A stretch of 64,000 nucleotides of DNA from Marisediminicola antarctica (GCF_009930795.1 NZ_CP017146.1:124001-188000), one strand, 5' to 3'; positions 25,912 through 35,182 are shown, counted from the first letter of the stretch. Numbers and translations: made by a program. The notes: a model not told the origin generated them from the sequence alone.

Positions 25912-26757
25912 CTAGACGTGGTTGCGCCAGGAGTGCTCAGGCTCATAGCCCAGCACGCGGCGGGCCTTGTCGATCGAGAGCATCGTCTCGTTCTCGCCGA
26001 GCTGCTTCGTGACCGGCACGCCGGGAAACACTTCTGCCGCGAGTTCGGTGCTCGACCGGGTCATGACCGTGTCGGCGTTGGCGATGATGTACGCGGCGAA
26101 CCCCGGGATGTTCTTCTCGAGTGCCTTCAACACGGCCTGCGCCCCGTCGCGAGCATCGATGTAGCCCCACAGGTTCCACTTGCGGGCAAGCGCGTCCGCG
26201 TCGTAGGACGCGAAGTCTGCGTAGTCCTCGACGTGCATGACGTTGGAGAAGCGCAGCGCGGTGATGCTCAGCTCGGGATCCCAGCGGACGAGCTTCTGGG
26301 CGAGCTCCTCCTCAAGGTGCTTGGTGACCGCGTAGGTGCTCTCGGGCCGGGACTCGTACTCCTCGTCGACCGGGATGTAGGGCGGCGGAGCGTCGAAGGG
26401 GATGCCGAGAAGCGTCTCGCTCGAGGCATAGACGATCGTCCTGATGCCGGCGCGACGAGCCGCCTGGAACACGTTGTAGGTGGCGATCATGTTGTTGTGG
26501 AAGGTCGCGGAATCGGGCAGGATGCCGCCGGCCGGTGCCGCCGCAAGATGCACGACCGCGTCGAGCCCGGTGTGCCGGCCGTCGATGCTGCAGAACGCGT
26601 CGACGGTCTGTCCATAATCGGTGAAGTCGACGCGCGTGAACGTCTCGCTGCGTGGGCCGGCGAGGTCCAGTTCGTGCACTGTGTGTCCCGCGGCACGGAG
26701 CTCTGCGACGACAACGCTCCCTAGTTTTCCGGCTGATCCGGTGACGGCGATCCTCAT
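25912..26757 (-). CDS. NAD-dependent epimerase/dehydratase family protein
   Basis: 281-residue extended short-chain dehydrogenase. N-terminal nucleotide-binding motif MRIAVTGSAGKLGS with GxxGxxG; catalytic Y-x-x-x-K appears as TYAVTKHLEEEL near residue 140. The closing region SWRNHV and the overall layout resemble UDP-glucose 4-epimerase or uronate dehydrogenase-like members, and the shorter length favours the latter group. ATG at 26757 follows AAAGGAGCCC; longer upstream readings are shadows of pdxH. Substrate unknown. Lies alone between pdxH and rplJ on the minus strand. Confidence 0.85.
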   Translation of the reverse strand: MRIAVTGSAGKLGSVVVAELRAAGHTVHELDLAGPRSETFTRVDFTDYGQTVDAFCSIDGRHTGLDAVVHLAAAPAGGILPDSATFHNNMIATYNVFQAARRAGIRTIVYASSETLLGIPFDAPPPYIPVDEEYESRPESTYAVTKHLEEELAQKLVRWDPELSITALRFSNVMHVEDYADFASYDADALARKWNLWGYIDARDGAQAVLKALEKNIPGFAAYIIANADTVMTRSSTELAAEVFPGVPVTKQLGENETMLSIDKARRVLGYEPEHSWRNHV

Positions 26758-26819
26758 TCGGGCTCCTTTGGTGAACGATTGCAAGGTTCCATCCTCCCAC
26801 CCCTCCGGATCCGGGGCGC

Positions 26820-27476
26820 CTAGGGCTGCAGGCGCTCGCGTGCCCAGCCGAGTGCGCCAGCACCCTGCTCGCTTGTCGCCGTGAACCGGATGCGGTCGTG
26901 CAGGCGGGAAGTGCGGCCCTGCCAGAACTCGATCTCCCGTGGCACCACGCGCACCCCGCCCCAGTGCTCCGGCCGGGGGACCTCTGCCCCCTCCGGGTAG
27001 CGCTCCTCGAGCTCCCTGACCCGGCGCTCGAGCTCGTCCCGCGAGGCGACCGGGCGGGACTGCTCGCTCGCGAGGGCGGCGATCCGAGCGCCGCGCGGGC
27101 GCCGGGCGAAGTAGGCGTCGCTCACCTCGGCTGAGGTCGGTGCGGCGGTGCCGAGCACGCAGACCTGACGGTTGAGTGAATACCACGGAAACAGCAGCGA
27201 CACCGCGGGGTTCGCAGCAAGCGCGCGCCCCTTGCGCGACTCGTAATTGGTGACGAACTCGAACCCCTCGCCATCCAGCCCCTTGAGCAGTACTGTGCGG
27301 CTGCTCGGCCGCCCGTCGGCGTCGACGGTGCCGACCACCATCGCGTTGGGCTCGTAGACCCCGGCCTCCTCGGCCCGGGCAAGCCACGCAGCGAACTCGA
27401 CGAGCGGATCGGGGTCGACGTCCGCTTCGGTCAGGCTCGTCGATCCGTAGTCGGTGTGCCGGGTGAGTGAATCCAT
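26820..27476 (-). CDS. pdxH: Pyridoxamine 5'-phosphate oxidase
   Basis: 218-residue FMN enzyme that oxidises pyridoxamine/pyridoxine 5'-phosphate to PLP. Visible: MDSLTRHTDYG start, the FMN-binding PSSRTVLLKGLDGEGFEFVTNYESRKGRAL segment near residues 55-85, EQSRPVASRDEL, and the closing HWGGVRVVPREIEFWQGRTSRLHDRIRF. It lacks only minor terminal variation from the family. Upstream in-frame sequence overlaps the histidine kinase gene and is not coding for this protein. Confidence 0.96.
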   Translation of the reverse strand: MDSLTRHTDYGSTSLTEADVDPDPLVEFAAWLARAEEAGVYEPNAMVVGTVDADGRPSSRTVLLKGLDGEGFEFVTNYESRKGRALAANPAVSLLFPWYSLNRQVCVLGTAAPTSAEVSDAYFARRPRGARIAALASEQSRPVASRDELERRVRELEERYPEGAEVPRPEHWGGVRVVPREIEFWQGRTSRLHDRIRFTATSEQGAGALGWARERLQP

Positions 27477-27513
27477 CGCCGTGCCCGCTTCCTGGCGACC
27501 CGTGCCGCCGGTG

Positions 27514-28977
27514 TCATTCTGCCCTGTCCGCCCGAGTGCCAGCCGGGGCCGGCGCGAGGGGCAGCTCGACCGTGAAGACGGTGCGGCCGGGCACGGAGTC
27601 GACAGACACCGTTCCGCTGTGGCCCTCGACGACGGCTCGCACGATCGCGAGGCCGAGGCCCGTGCTTCCGGCTGCCCGCGACCGGGACTCGTCGCCCCTC
27701 GTGAAGCGCTCGAACAGTGATGCCTGGCGCTCCGCGGGAACCCCAGGCCCGTTGTCGGCAATGGTCAGGATGGCACTGTCGCGCACCCCGAGGCCGACGG
27801 TGATCGCGGTGCCCGCCGGGGTGTGCACGCGCGCATTGGCGAGCAGGTTCACCACGACCTGGCGCAGGCGCGAATCGTCGCCACTGACGATCACCGGCAC
27901 GTCGGGCAGGTCAAGCGCGAAGCTGTGGTCGGGGGCCGCGGCGTGCGCGTCACTCACCACGTCGAGCAGGATACCCGACAGGTCTACCGGCCCGGTCTCG
28001 AGGTCGCGGCCCTCATCGAGGCGCGCGAGCAGCAGGAGGTCCTCGACGAGGGAGGTCATACGGATCGCCTCGGATTCGATGCGCTCCATCGACCTGACGA
28101 CGTCGGGCGGCAGTTCGTGGCCGCCGCGCCGGGTGAGCTCGGCGTAGCCGCGGATCGAGGTGAGCGGGGTGCGTAGCTCGTGGCTCGCGTCGGCGACGAA
28201 GCGGCGCACCTTGCCCTCGCTCTCCTGCCGGGCGAGCAGGGCGGATGCCACGTGGTCGAGCATCCGGTTGATCGCGGCGCCAAGTCGCCCGACCTCCGTT
28301 CTCGTGTCGGTATCGGCATCCGGCACCCGCGGGGCGAGGGCGACCTCGCCTTTCGCGAGCGGCAGTCTCGATACCCTGGCGGCAGTGTCCGCGACGCGGC
28401 CGAGGGGTCGCAGCGCCAGCCTGACCACCGCGGAGCCGATCACGGCCGTTGCGGCGAGCGCGGCCGCCGTGACGAGCGCGATGATGAACAGCAGCTGCGC
28501 GGTCGTCGCCCGCGATTCCGCGAGCGGCAGCCCGACCACGAGGCGTTCGTCTGCGCGCGTGGTCTCGGCTAGCACCCGGTACTCTCCGAGCTCGCCAAGG
28601 TCGACACTCGCCGCCGCGCGCCCGCCATCGACCTCGAGCAGCACGTCCCGCTGGGCGGTGGTCAACGGCGCGGCCGTGCCGTCTTCGGCCACATACCCGG
28701 CGACCACCACGCTCCCCCGCGATTCGACGAGCACGACGGCGCCGGGCCGGAGGGCATCCCGCGGGGACGGCGTGTACTCCCCCCGACCCGGACCCGACGG
28801 TCCGAGGAGGATGTCGGCGGCGGACCGCAGCTGCTCGTCGACCCTCGCTGTGAGGGCCTGGCCGAGCGCGGCGGTGCTGACGGCGCCGACGACGATGCTG
28901 ACGAGTGCGAGAAGCAGCATGATGCCGACTACGAGCCGCCGTTGGAGCGACCAGAGCGACCGCGAGCGACCCGTCAT
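27514..28977 (-). CDS. Sensor histidine kinase
   Basis: 487 residues. One membrane helix near 14-37, an extracytoplasmic sensor domain to about 160, a second helix near 161-188, a HAMP linker (LALRPLGRVADTAARVSRL), then HisKA with H266 in ADASHELRTPLTSIRGYAEL and the ATPase domain with G boxes LTIADNGPGVP and GSTGLGLAIVRAVVEGHSG. Architecture resembles the TrcS/MprB-type OmpR-partner kinases of actinobacteria. Overlaps its response regulator by ATGA, so the two form one system. Signal unknown. Confidence 0.95.
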   Translation of the reverse strand: MTGRSRSLWSLQRRLVVGIMLLLALVSIVVGAVSTAALGQALTARVDEQLRSAADILLGPSGPGRGEYTPSPRDALRPGAVVLVESRGSVVVAGYVAEDGTAAPLTTAQRDVLLEVDGGRAAASVDLGELGEYRVLAETTRADERLVVGLPLAESRATTAQLLFIIALVTAAALAATAVIGSAVVRLALRPLGRVADTAARVSRLPLAKGEVALAPRVPDADTDTRTEVGRLGAAINRMLDHVASALLARQESEGKVRRFVADASHELRTPLTSIRGYAELTRRGGHELPPDVVRSMERIESEAIRMTSLVEDLLLLARLDEGRDLETGPVDLSGILLDVVSDAHAAAPDHSFALDLPDVPVIVSGDDSRLRQVVVNLLANARVHTPAGTAITVGLGVRDSAILTIADNGPGVPAERQASLFERFTRGDESRSRAAGSTGLGLAIVRAVVEGHSGTVSVDSVPGRTVFTVELPLAPAPAGTRADRAE

Positions 28978-29711
28978 CGGGCCGGTTTGATGAGGTAGCC
29001 GACGCCGCGCACCGTGTGGATCATCGGCTTCCGTTCGCCGTCGACCTTTTTGCGCAAATAAGAGATGTAGAGCTCGACGATGCTCGACCGCCCGCCGAAG
29101 TCGTAGCTCCAGACCCGGTCGAGGATCTGCGCTTTGCTCATCACCCGTCGGGGGTTCCGCATGAGGAAGCGCAACAGCTCGAACTCGGTCGCGGTGAGCT
29201 CGATCGCCTCGCCAGAGCGCTGCACCTCATAGCTCTCCTCGTCGAGGGTGAGGTCTCCCACGCGCAGGACCGGGTCGCTCAGCTCGGCCGCGAGCGCGGT
29301 GGACCGGCGGATGAGCCCACGCAGCCTGGCGACGAGTTCCTCGAGGCTGAATGGCTTGGTGACGTAGTCGTCACCGCCCGCGGTCAGCCCCTGAATGCGG
29401 TCGTCGAGGGAGTCTTTCGCGGTCAGGAATAGTATCGGCATGTCGCGCCCGTCGGCCCGGAGCCGGCGCAGCACGCTGAGGCCGTCGACGTCGGGCATCA
29501 TGACGTCGAGCACGACGACATCCGGCCCGAACTCACGGATGAGGCCGATGGCGGCAGCGCCGCCGGACGCCGAGCGAACGTCCCAGCCCTCGTAGCGCAG
29601 CGCCATCGTGAGCAGGTCGGTGAGGGAGGCCTCGTCGTCGACGACCACCGCGCGCACGGGCGAGCCGTCGGCGCGACGCAGGAGGGCTCGGGCGGGGGCA
29701 GTGTCGGTCAC
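28974..29711 (-). CDS. OmpR-family response regulator
   Basis: 245 residues: receiver domain with acidic pair near D25-D26, phospho-acceptor D69 in VVVLDVMMPD, and switch lysine in VTKPFSLEEL; then a winged-helix output domain ending GVGYLIKPAR. GTG start; a GATAGT box lies seven bases before it, so the mRNA may be leaderless. First gene of the regulator-kinase operon on the minus strand. Target genes are not evident here. Confidence 0.95.
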   Translation of the reverse strand: MTDTAPARALLRRADGSPVRAVVVDDEASLTDLLTMALRYEGWDVRSASGGAAAIGLIREFGPDVVVLDVMMPDVDGLSVLRRLRADGRDMPILFLTAKDSLDDRIQGLTAGGDDYVTKPFSLEELVARLRGLIRRSTALAAELSDPVLRVGDLTLDEESYEVQRSGEAIELTATEFELLRFLMRNPRRVMSKAQILDRVWSYDFGGRSSIVELYISYLRKKVDGERKPMIHTVRGVGYLIKPAR

Positions 29712-29877
29712 GCCTCCTACTATCCCCTGTTTTCTCTGAGAAGCCTATGCGTGGGCCCAGTGCCTGCTGTGCGGCACCGAAGCCGAAAGCCCCTGTCGCG
29801 GGCGGTGTCGCTCGCGATTTCTTCAACCATCACCGTCACCATCCGCTCGGAGGACGCATGGCCAAGGGCGAGAGGGC

Positions 29878-30501
29878 TCAGGGCGAGGCGAGCCAGTCGA
29901 GCGCCGCACGCAGGTCCGACCCGTCGATGCCGTGGCCACCGGCGCGCACCACGTGCCGGGCCTCGGCGCCGCGTTCGGCGAGAACCGCGACGACACGTTC
30001 CGCGCTCGCGAGTGGCGCGAATGGGTCGGAGTCTCCGTTCAGCATGAGCACCCTGCTCCCCGAGAGGTCAGTGTCGACCTCCCTGTCGGGGAGCGGGTTC
30101 ATGCCTGAGAAGGCGATAGCGCGGTCGATCGACTCCGGATGCAGCAGGGCCGTCGCGAGGGCGATGTTCGCGCCGTTGGAGAAGCCGATGGCGATGAGCC
30201 GCCGGTCGCCGAGCCCGTAGGCGGCGCACGCCTCGGCGATGAACGCGGCGAGCTCGCCCGCCCGGCGCACGACGTCATCGACGTCGAACTGGCCTTCGGC
30301 GAACCGTCTGAACCAGCGCAGCATCCCGCTCTCCTGCACTGGTCCGCGCGGCGCGAGCACCGCGGCCGAGGGGTCGATCGACTCCGCGAGCGCGACGAAG
30401 TCGCGCTCGTTCCCTCCCGTGCCGTGGAGCATCAGCAGCACCGGCGAATCCGGAGCCCCCTCGCGGTACAGGTGCGGCCACGCTGGCGGCGGGGTCGTCA
30501 T
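29878..30501 (-). CDS. Alpha/beta hydrolase (carboxylesterase, MhqD-like)
   Basis: 207 residues of the phospholipase/carboxylesterase family. Oxyanion region LMLHGTGGNERDF near residue 23, nucleophile elbow IGFSNGANIA near 105, catalytic Asp in GDSDPFAPL and His in RAGGHGID near the end. Overlaps the ring-cleavage dioxygenase-like gene upstream by ATGA. The same pairing occurs in Firmicute mhqED operons for hydroquinone resistance, which suggests, but does not prove, a role in detoxifying quinone or dihydroxybenzene compounds. Confidence 0.88.
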   Translation of the reverse strand: MTTPPPAWPHLYREGAPDSPVLLMLHGTGGNERDFVALAESIDPSAAVLAPRGPVQESGMLRWFRRFAEGQFDVDDVVRRAGELAAFIAEACAAYGLGDRRLIAIGFSNGANIALATALLHPESIDRAIAFSGMNPLPDREVDTDLSGSRVLMLNGDSDPFAPLASAERVVAVLAERGAEARHVVRAGGHGIDGSDLRAALDWLASP

Positions 30502-31475
30502 CGCGTGTACTCCTCGAGCTGAGGGTTGTTCCCGGCGGGCAGTTCGATCTTCGCCACGGCGTTCTCGATCGCATTGCGGCTCGGCTCAAGCCACGGCGGG
30601 AGCTTGAGGGAGCGGCCGAGCTCGAGCAGCGGCTCGTCGATGTCGAACCCGGGGGTGTCCGTGGCGATCTCGAAGAGCACCCCGCCCGGCTCCCGGAAGT
30701 AGATCGAGGTGAAGTACTGGCGGTCGAGAATGGCCGTCACCTGATGGCCGCGATCGACGAGCTCGCGACGCCACAGCTCCTGGGTCGCCTGGTCCGGAAC
30801 ACGGAACGCGATGTGGTGCACCGTGCCTCCGGCCGACAGCCCCTGCGGACCGGTGGGGTCGGCGACGACGTCGACGATGTTGCCTGCTCCCCCGTCGCCG
30901 GCCTCGAGCCGGATCCGGTTTCCACGCTCGCTCACGATGCGCAGCCCGAGGTCGTCGGTCAAAAGGCTCACGGTCTTCGTGGGGTCGCCGACGGTGAGCA
31001 CCGAGGAGTGCTGCCCGCGCACGGCGTACTCTGCGGGCACCGACGCGGAGTCCCACGGGTCGCGCGGGTCGGAGATCGAGGATGCGACGAGGTCGATCTG
31101 CAGGCCGTCCGGGTCCCGCAGCGACACACGCTCCTCGTCGCCGGAGGCGGAGGTCACCGTCGATTCGACGCCGAGGCCGGAGAAGTGGTCCCTCCACCAG
31201 CCGAGGGTGCCCGCCGGAACCGAGAAGGCCGTCGAGGTCGACTGGCCGCGGCCGACGCGGCCGTCGGGCACCGAGGCCCAGGGGAAGAAGGTGATGAGCG
31301 ATCCCGGGCGCCCCGCGGTGTCGCCGTAGTAGAGGTGGTAGGTGCCCGGGTCGTCGAAGTTGACGGTCTTCTTGACGAGGCGGAGCCCGAGCCCGGTCAC
31401 ATAGAAGTCGATGTTGCGCTGCGGCTCGCCGGCAATCGCCGTCACGTGATGCAGCCCTGCTGTGTTCACACTCAT
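30498..31475 (-). CDS. Ring-cleaving dioxygenase-type glyoxalase protein (MhqO/MhqE-like)
   Basis: 325 residues with two vicinal-oxygen-chelate halves: the first starts GLHHVTAIAGEPQRNIDFYV, the second VRGQHSSVLTV; HHIAFRV and EPGGVLFEIATDTPGF supply the second-half His and Glu metal ligands. ATG at 31475 follows ACGGAGGCA. The longer in-frame reading to 31907 is antisense to the YqaJ gene and was rejected. First gene of a two-gene operon with the hydrolase. Confidence 0.9.
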   Translation of the reverse strand: MSVNTAGLHHVTAIAGEPQRNIDFYVTGLGLRLVKKTVNFDDPGTYHLYYGDTAGRPGSLITFFPWASVPDGRVGRGQSTSTAFSVPAGTLGWWRDHFSGLGVESTVTSASGDEERVSLRDPDGLQIDLVASSISDPRDPWDSASVPAEYAVRGQHSSVLTVGDPTKTVSLLTDDLGLRIVSERGNRIRLEAGDGGAGNIVDVVADPTGPQGLSAGGTVHHIAFRVPDQATQELWRRELVDRGHQVTAILDRQYFTSIYFREPGGVLFEIATDTPGFDIDEPLLELGRSLKLPPWLEPSRNAIENAVAKIELPAGNNPQLEEYTR

Positions 31476-31583
31476 TGTCCGTGCCTCCGTACTTGATTGT
31501 ATCCATGCAAACGCATATTTTTGCCCGAGTATTCCCGGAAGTGTCCACGCCCGGTAGAGGCGGTCGTCGGGGAGAATGGCACG

Positions 31584-32201
31584 GTGACGTTCGTGCAGCC
31601 GATGCTCTCCCTGTGGGACGAGCCGCCCCCCGACCATCGGGACCGGCTCGTGGCGCGATCGAGCGATCGCGTCGCGTGGCTGCGGGCCAGGAGCAAGGGG
31701 ATCACGGCGACGGATGCCGCGCGGCTGTCCGGCATCCGCTCCGTACAGGCCGTCGCCCTCGAGAAGGTGCACGGCTCCGCTTTCGGCGGCAATGCCTACA
31801 CCGACCACGGCCGGGCCCGTGAGCCCGAGATCGCCCGCTGGGTGAACGGCGAGTACGGCATTTCCCCAAGCGACGGGCTGTTCCACGCGAACGGCGAAAA
31901 ACAGCATCTGGCGACGCCGGACGGACTCGGCCGCTCGAGCGCCGGCGACCTGGTCCTCGCCGAGATCAAGACGACGAAATCGGCGTGGCAGTCGGTCCCG
32001 CGGTCATACCTGCGCCAGATCTGGTGGCAGCAATACGTGCTGGGGGCGGAGCGCACGCTGCTCGTCTGGGAGCAGCACCTCGACTTCGTACCGGTGAACC
32101 TCCAGCCGGAGTGCCGCTGGATCGAGCGCGACGAGAACGAGATCCACTCGCTTGTGCAGTTGGCGAACCAGGTGCTCGACGTGCTCGCGCGTCAGCGCTG
32201 A
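31584..32201 (+). CDS. YqaJ-family nuclease-like protein
   Basis: 205 residues from a GTG preceded by GGGGAG. The YqaJ viral-recombinase fold (PD-(D/E)xK) is suggested by LRARSKGITATDAARLSG near residue 30, the GRAREPEIARWV helix, and the catalytic pattern TPDGL...GDLVLAEIKTTKS with the D and E-x-K residues. C-terminal WWQQYVLGAERTLLVWEQH matches exonucleases of phage recombination systems. Here it is a lone chromosomal gene without a recombinase partner or other phage genes; divergent from mhqO. Activity likely but unproven. Confidence 0.8.
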   Translation: MTFVQPMLSLWDEPPPDHRDRLVARSSDRVAWLRARSKGITATDAARLSGIRSVQAVALEKVHGSAFGGNAYTDHGRAREPEIARWVNGEYGISPSDGLFHANGEKQHLATPDGLGRSSAGDLVLAEIKTTKSAWQSVPRSYLRQIWWQQYVLGAERTLLVWEQHLDFVPVNLQPECRWIERDENEIHSLVQLANQVLDVLARQR

Positions 32202-32314
32202 CCGCGGCAGGCCAGCGCGAATCGCGCAGAGTTAGCATTCAATTGACACCGCCGTAACAGCCTCGACTCACGGGCCGGCTTGACTGGACTTCTTGAGGCG
32301 GGGAGGCCATTCGA

Positions 32315-33280
32315 ATGACCACGATGCGAGCCATGGTGATCCGCAGCACCGGCGCGCCGCTGGAGCTGGTCGCATCGCACGTACCGGTCCCGCTGCGGGT
32401 CAACTCCGAGGTGCTTGTTCGGGTGCTGGCCGCCGGAATCAATCCGATCGACGCAAAGACCCGCTCCGGTGGCGGGGTCGCCGCGGCGATCGGCGCCTAC
32501 CCCGCGGTGCTCGGCCGCGACTTCAGTGGCGTCGTCGTCGAGAGTCCGTTCGAGGCCCACTCGCTCCAGCCCGGCACGGAGGTGTTCGGCATGACGGGCT
32601 TTCCACGGTCCGCCGGAAGCTACGCCGAGTACGTGGCCGTCTCCTCGCTCAGCCTGACGCGCAAACCTGCGAGCCTGTCCCATGTCGAGGCGGCCGGGGT
32701 TCCCCTCGCCGCCCTCACCGCGTGGGGGATGGTCGTCGATGTCGCGAAGGCGCACGAGGGCCAGCGGATGCTCATTCACGCGGGCGCCGGAGGGGTCGGC
32801 CACTTCGCAGTGCAGTTTGCGCGGTACTTCGGCGCCCACGTCATCGCGACGGGATCGACGCGCAACCTCGGCTGGCTCGGCGAGCTGGGCGCGAACCAGG
32901 TCATCGATTACACGGCCTCGCGGTTCGAGGAGGGCCTCGACAAGGTCGACGCCGTAATCGACCTCATCGGCAACGTGCACGACGACACCGGCACCCGGTC
33001 GTTGGCCACCCTGCGCCGCGGCGGCCTGCTCGTGAACGCCCCGACCGGTAGCTGGCCGACGATGCGCGCGGATGCTGCTGCCGCGGGCATCCGCGCGACG
33101 GGGTACAAGGTCGCGCCCGACGGGGCGACTCTCGCGATCATCGCGCGCATGCTCGAAGCCGGCGACATCCGGGTCCACCTCGACGACGTCTTCGACCTCG
33201 ACGAGGCGGCGGCGGCCCACACCAAGCTCGAGACGGGCCATACTCGCGGCAAGATCGTGCTCAGGGTCAGCGAGGCGTAG
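32315..33280 (+). CDS. NADP-dependent quinone oxidoreductase-type protein (MDR family)
   Basis: 321 residues. N-terminal GroES-like domain (LAAGINPIDAKTRSGGG near 36-50) without structural zinc cysteines, then a Rossmann domain with HAGAGGVGHFAVQFARYFGA near residue 151. Members reduce quinones or enones with NADPH. RBS GGGGAGG. Its last 14 bases overlap the convergent GNAT gene. Confidence 0.9.
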   Translation: MTTMRAMVIRSTGAPLELVASHVPVPLRVNSEVLVRVLAAGINPIDAKTRSGGGVAAAIGAYPAVLGRDFSGVVVESPFEAHSLQPGTEVFGMTGFPRSAGSYAEYVAVSSLSLTRKPASLSHVEAAGVPLAALTAWGMVVDVAKAHEGQRMLIHAGAGGVGHFAVQFARYFGAHVIATGSTRNLGWLGELGANQVIDYTASRFEEGLDKVDAVIDLIGNVHDDTGTRSLATLRRGGLLVNAPTGSWPTMRADAAAAGIRATGYKVAPDGATLAIIARMLEAGDIRVHLDDVFDLDEAAAAHTKLETGHTRGKIVLRVSEA

Positions 33281-33842
33281 GCCAGGACTCGAAGCGGAGC
33301 TCGCGCACGAAGTCGTCCTCCCAGCGATTGCCGACGAGGAAGCGCTTGGTTCCCACGAGCCCGAACCCGCTCTTCTCATAGAACGCGTTCGCCCGCTCGT
33401 TGAGCTGGTTGACGCCGAGCCAGACTCCGCGCGCCCCCCGCCGCAGGGCACGTCGGAGCGAGGCCTCCACCAGTCGCGCGGCGATCCCACTGCCGTGGTG
33501 TCCGGTGTGCACGTAGAGCTTGCTGAGTTCGACCGTTGGGCGAACCGTAACCACCGCCGACACGTCGGGGTCCCCTGGCTCACCGAAGATCAGCATCGTG
33601 TACCCGGCGGCCCGGCCGTCGACCTCGGCGAGCAGCAGCTCCCGGTGCGGGTCGGCGAGGTAGCCCGTCATCTTCTCGCGGGAGAGATGGGTGGCCACGA
33701 AAGCGTCCATGTCCCGCCGCAGGGTTCCGGGAGGGCAGGCGAGGGGGAACGTGGCCGCAGCGAGCTCGTGCAGCGCTGCGGCATCCGCCGGCCTGGCCTG
33801 GCGCACCACGACGCGCTCCTTGGCTGAGGCGGTCGTGGGCAT
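33267..33842 (-). CDS. GNAT-family N-acetyltransferase
   Basis: 191 residues. The acetyl-CoA-binding motif A is seen in VHTGHHGSGIAARLVEASLRRALRRGARGVWLGVNQ near residues 112-147, and the C-terminus has NERANAFYEKSGFGLVGTKRF. The motif order and length fit small-molecule or protein N-acetyltransferases. Substrate cannot be told. Sits between rplA and the MDR gene, with a possible -10 CAGAAT five bases before its ATG. Confidence 0.85.
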   Translation of the reverse strand: MPTTASAKERVVVRQARPADAAALHELAAATFPLACPPGTLRRDMDAFVATHLSREKMTGYLADPHRELLLAEVDGRAAGYTMLIFGEPGDPDVSAVVTVRPTVELSKLYVHTGHHGSGIAARLVEASLRRALRRGARGVWLGVNQLNERANAFYEKSGFGLVGTKRFLVGNRWEDDFVRELRFESWPTPR

Positions 33843-33897
33843 ACTCGATTCTGTCGCACTGGAGGGCGACGCCCCTAATGTGTGCCGCGGGAATACG

Positions 33898-33924
33898 AAA
33901 AGGGGCCCACTCGCGTGGGCCCCT
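33898..33924 (-). terminator. Terminator of the rplK-rplA operon
   Basis: AGGGGCCCAC pairs with GTGGGCCCCT around a TCGC loop, followed on the minus strand by UUUU. It lies 35 bases past the rplA stop. Confidence 0.85.
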
Positions 33925-33958
33925 CGTCGTGTCGCTCGTGCTGAGCGGATGCTGCCTG

Positions 33959-34648
33959 TTACAGAACGTTCACGTCCAGCGGGATGCCGGGGCCGAACGT
34001 GGTCGACACCGTGCCCTTCTGGATGTAGCGGCCCTTCGAGCTCGAGGGCTTGGCCCGCGAGATCTCGTCGAGCGCGGCCTTGATGTTCTCTTCGAGCTGC
34101 ACCTGGTCGAAACCGGACTTGCCGACGATGAAGTGCACGTTGCTGTGCTTGTCGACGCGGAACTCGATCTTTCCCCCCTTGATCTCTGTCACGGCCTTGG
34201 CCGGGTCCGGGGTCACGGTGCCCGTCTTCGGGTTCGGCATGAGGCCGCGGGGCCCCAGGACCTTACCGAGACGACCGACCTTGCCCATCAGCTCCGGCGT
34301 CGAGACGGCGGAGTCGAAGGAGGTGTATCCGGCGGCGACCTTCTCGATGAGCTCATCGCCACCGACCTCGTCGGCGCCAGCCGCGAGAGCTGCCTCAGCG
34401 GCCGGTCCCGTCGCGAACACGATGACGCGCGCGACCTTTCCGGTTCCGTGCGGAAGGTTGACGGTTCCACGAACCATCTGGTCGGCCTTGCGCGGGTCGA
34501 CCCCGAGCTTGAGCGCGACCTCGACGGTCGAGTTGAACTTGGCGGAGCCGGTCTCGCGGGCAACCGCGACGGCCTCAGACGGCGTGTAGAAACGTCCTTC
34601 TTCGATCTTCTCTGCTGCGGCGCGGTAGGCCTTGGATTTCGTAGCCAT
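33959..34648 (-). CDS. rplA: Ribosomal protein L1
   Basis: 229 residues; forms the L1 stalk and can repress its own operon. Begins [15 protein letters not shown]; signature [26 protein letters not shown] and [17 protein letters not shown] are diagnostic. Start codon overlaps the rplK stop by one base (TAATG), so the two are coupled. Confidence 0.99.
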   Translation of the reverse strand: MATKSKAYRAAAEKIEEGRFYTPSEAVAVARETGSAKFNSTVEVALKLGVDPRKADQMVRGTVNLPHGTGKVARVIVFATGPAAEAALAAGADEVGGDELIEKVAAGYTSFDSAVSTPELMGKVGRLGKVLGPRGLMPNPKTGTVTPDPAKAVTEIKGGKIEFRVDKHSNVHFIVGKSGFDQVQLEENIKAALDEISRAKPSSSKGRYIQKGTVSTTFGPGIPLDVNVL

Positions 34649-35079
34649 TATGCGTCCACCGTGATCCCCATCGAGCGGGCGGTGCCGGCGATGATCTTTG
34701 AAGCTGCTTCAATGTCGTTTGAGTTGAGGTCGGCCATCTTGACCTCGGCGATCTCGCGAACCTGGTCCTGGGTGAGCCGCGCAACCTTGACGGTGTGCGG
34801 GGTTCCCGATCCCTTGGCCACTCCGGCGGCCTTCTTGATGAGCTCGGCTGCCGGCGGGGTCTTCAGGATGAACGTGTACGAGCGGTCCTCGTAGACCGTG
34901 ATCTCGACGGGGATGACGTTGCCGCGCTGGGCCTCGGTCGCCGCGTTGTACGCCTTGCAGAACTCCATGATGTTGACGCCGTGCTGTCCCAGCGCCGGCC
35001 CGATGGGCGGTGCGGGGGTGGCTGCGCCAGCCTTGATCTGAAGCTTGATCAGACCGGTGACTTTCTTTCTCGATGCCAT
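34648..35079 (-). CDS. rplK: Ribosomal protein L11
   Basis: 143 residues; binds the GTPase-centre rRNA. Contains [35 protein letters not shown] and ending [22 protein letters not shown] at 35079 follows GGAAAGAGAG. In-frame sequence further upstream is nusG shadow. Order secE-nusG-rplK-rplA is the standard bacterial one. Confidence 0.99.
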   Translation of the reverse strand: MASRKKVTGLIKLQIKAGAATPAPPIGPALGQHGVNIMEFCKAYNAATEAQRGNVIPVEITVYEDRSYTFILKTPPAAELIKKAAGVAKGSGTPHTVKVARLTQDQVREIAEVKMADLNSNDIEAASKIIAGTARSMGITVDA

Positions 35080-35182
35080 TGTTTCTCTCTTTCCTTGTCG
35101 AGCATCCGGGACCCGGATGCTCTCCCGCTGCCCGGTAGGTCCGGTTGCGGTGGTCTGTGTGTCGCGGTGTCGCGGTGTCGCG

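Noticed and set aside
29859-30220. Plus-strand ORF with GGAGG before ATG, antisense to the hydrolase gene
   Set aside because: After a few codons it only mirrors the hydrolase gene and is Ser/Arg/Pro-rich; the RBS is likely chance.
30498-31907. Longer version of the MhqO-like protein
   Set aside because: The N-terminal extension is antisense to the YqaJ gene; the ATG at 31475 has a good RBS and begins the VOC domain.
32239-33583. Minus-strand 463-codon ORF over the MDR oxidoreductase
   Set aside because: Antisense shadow without domain or RBS.
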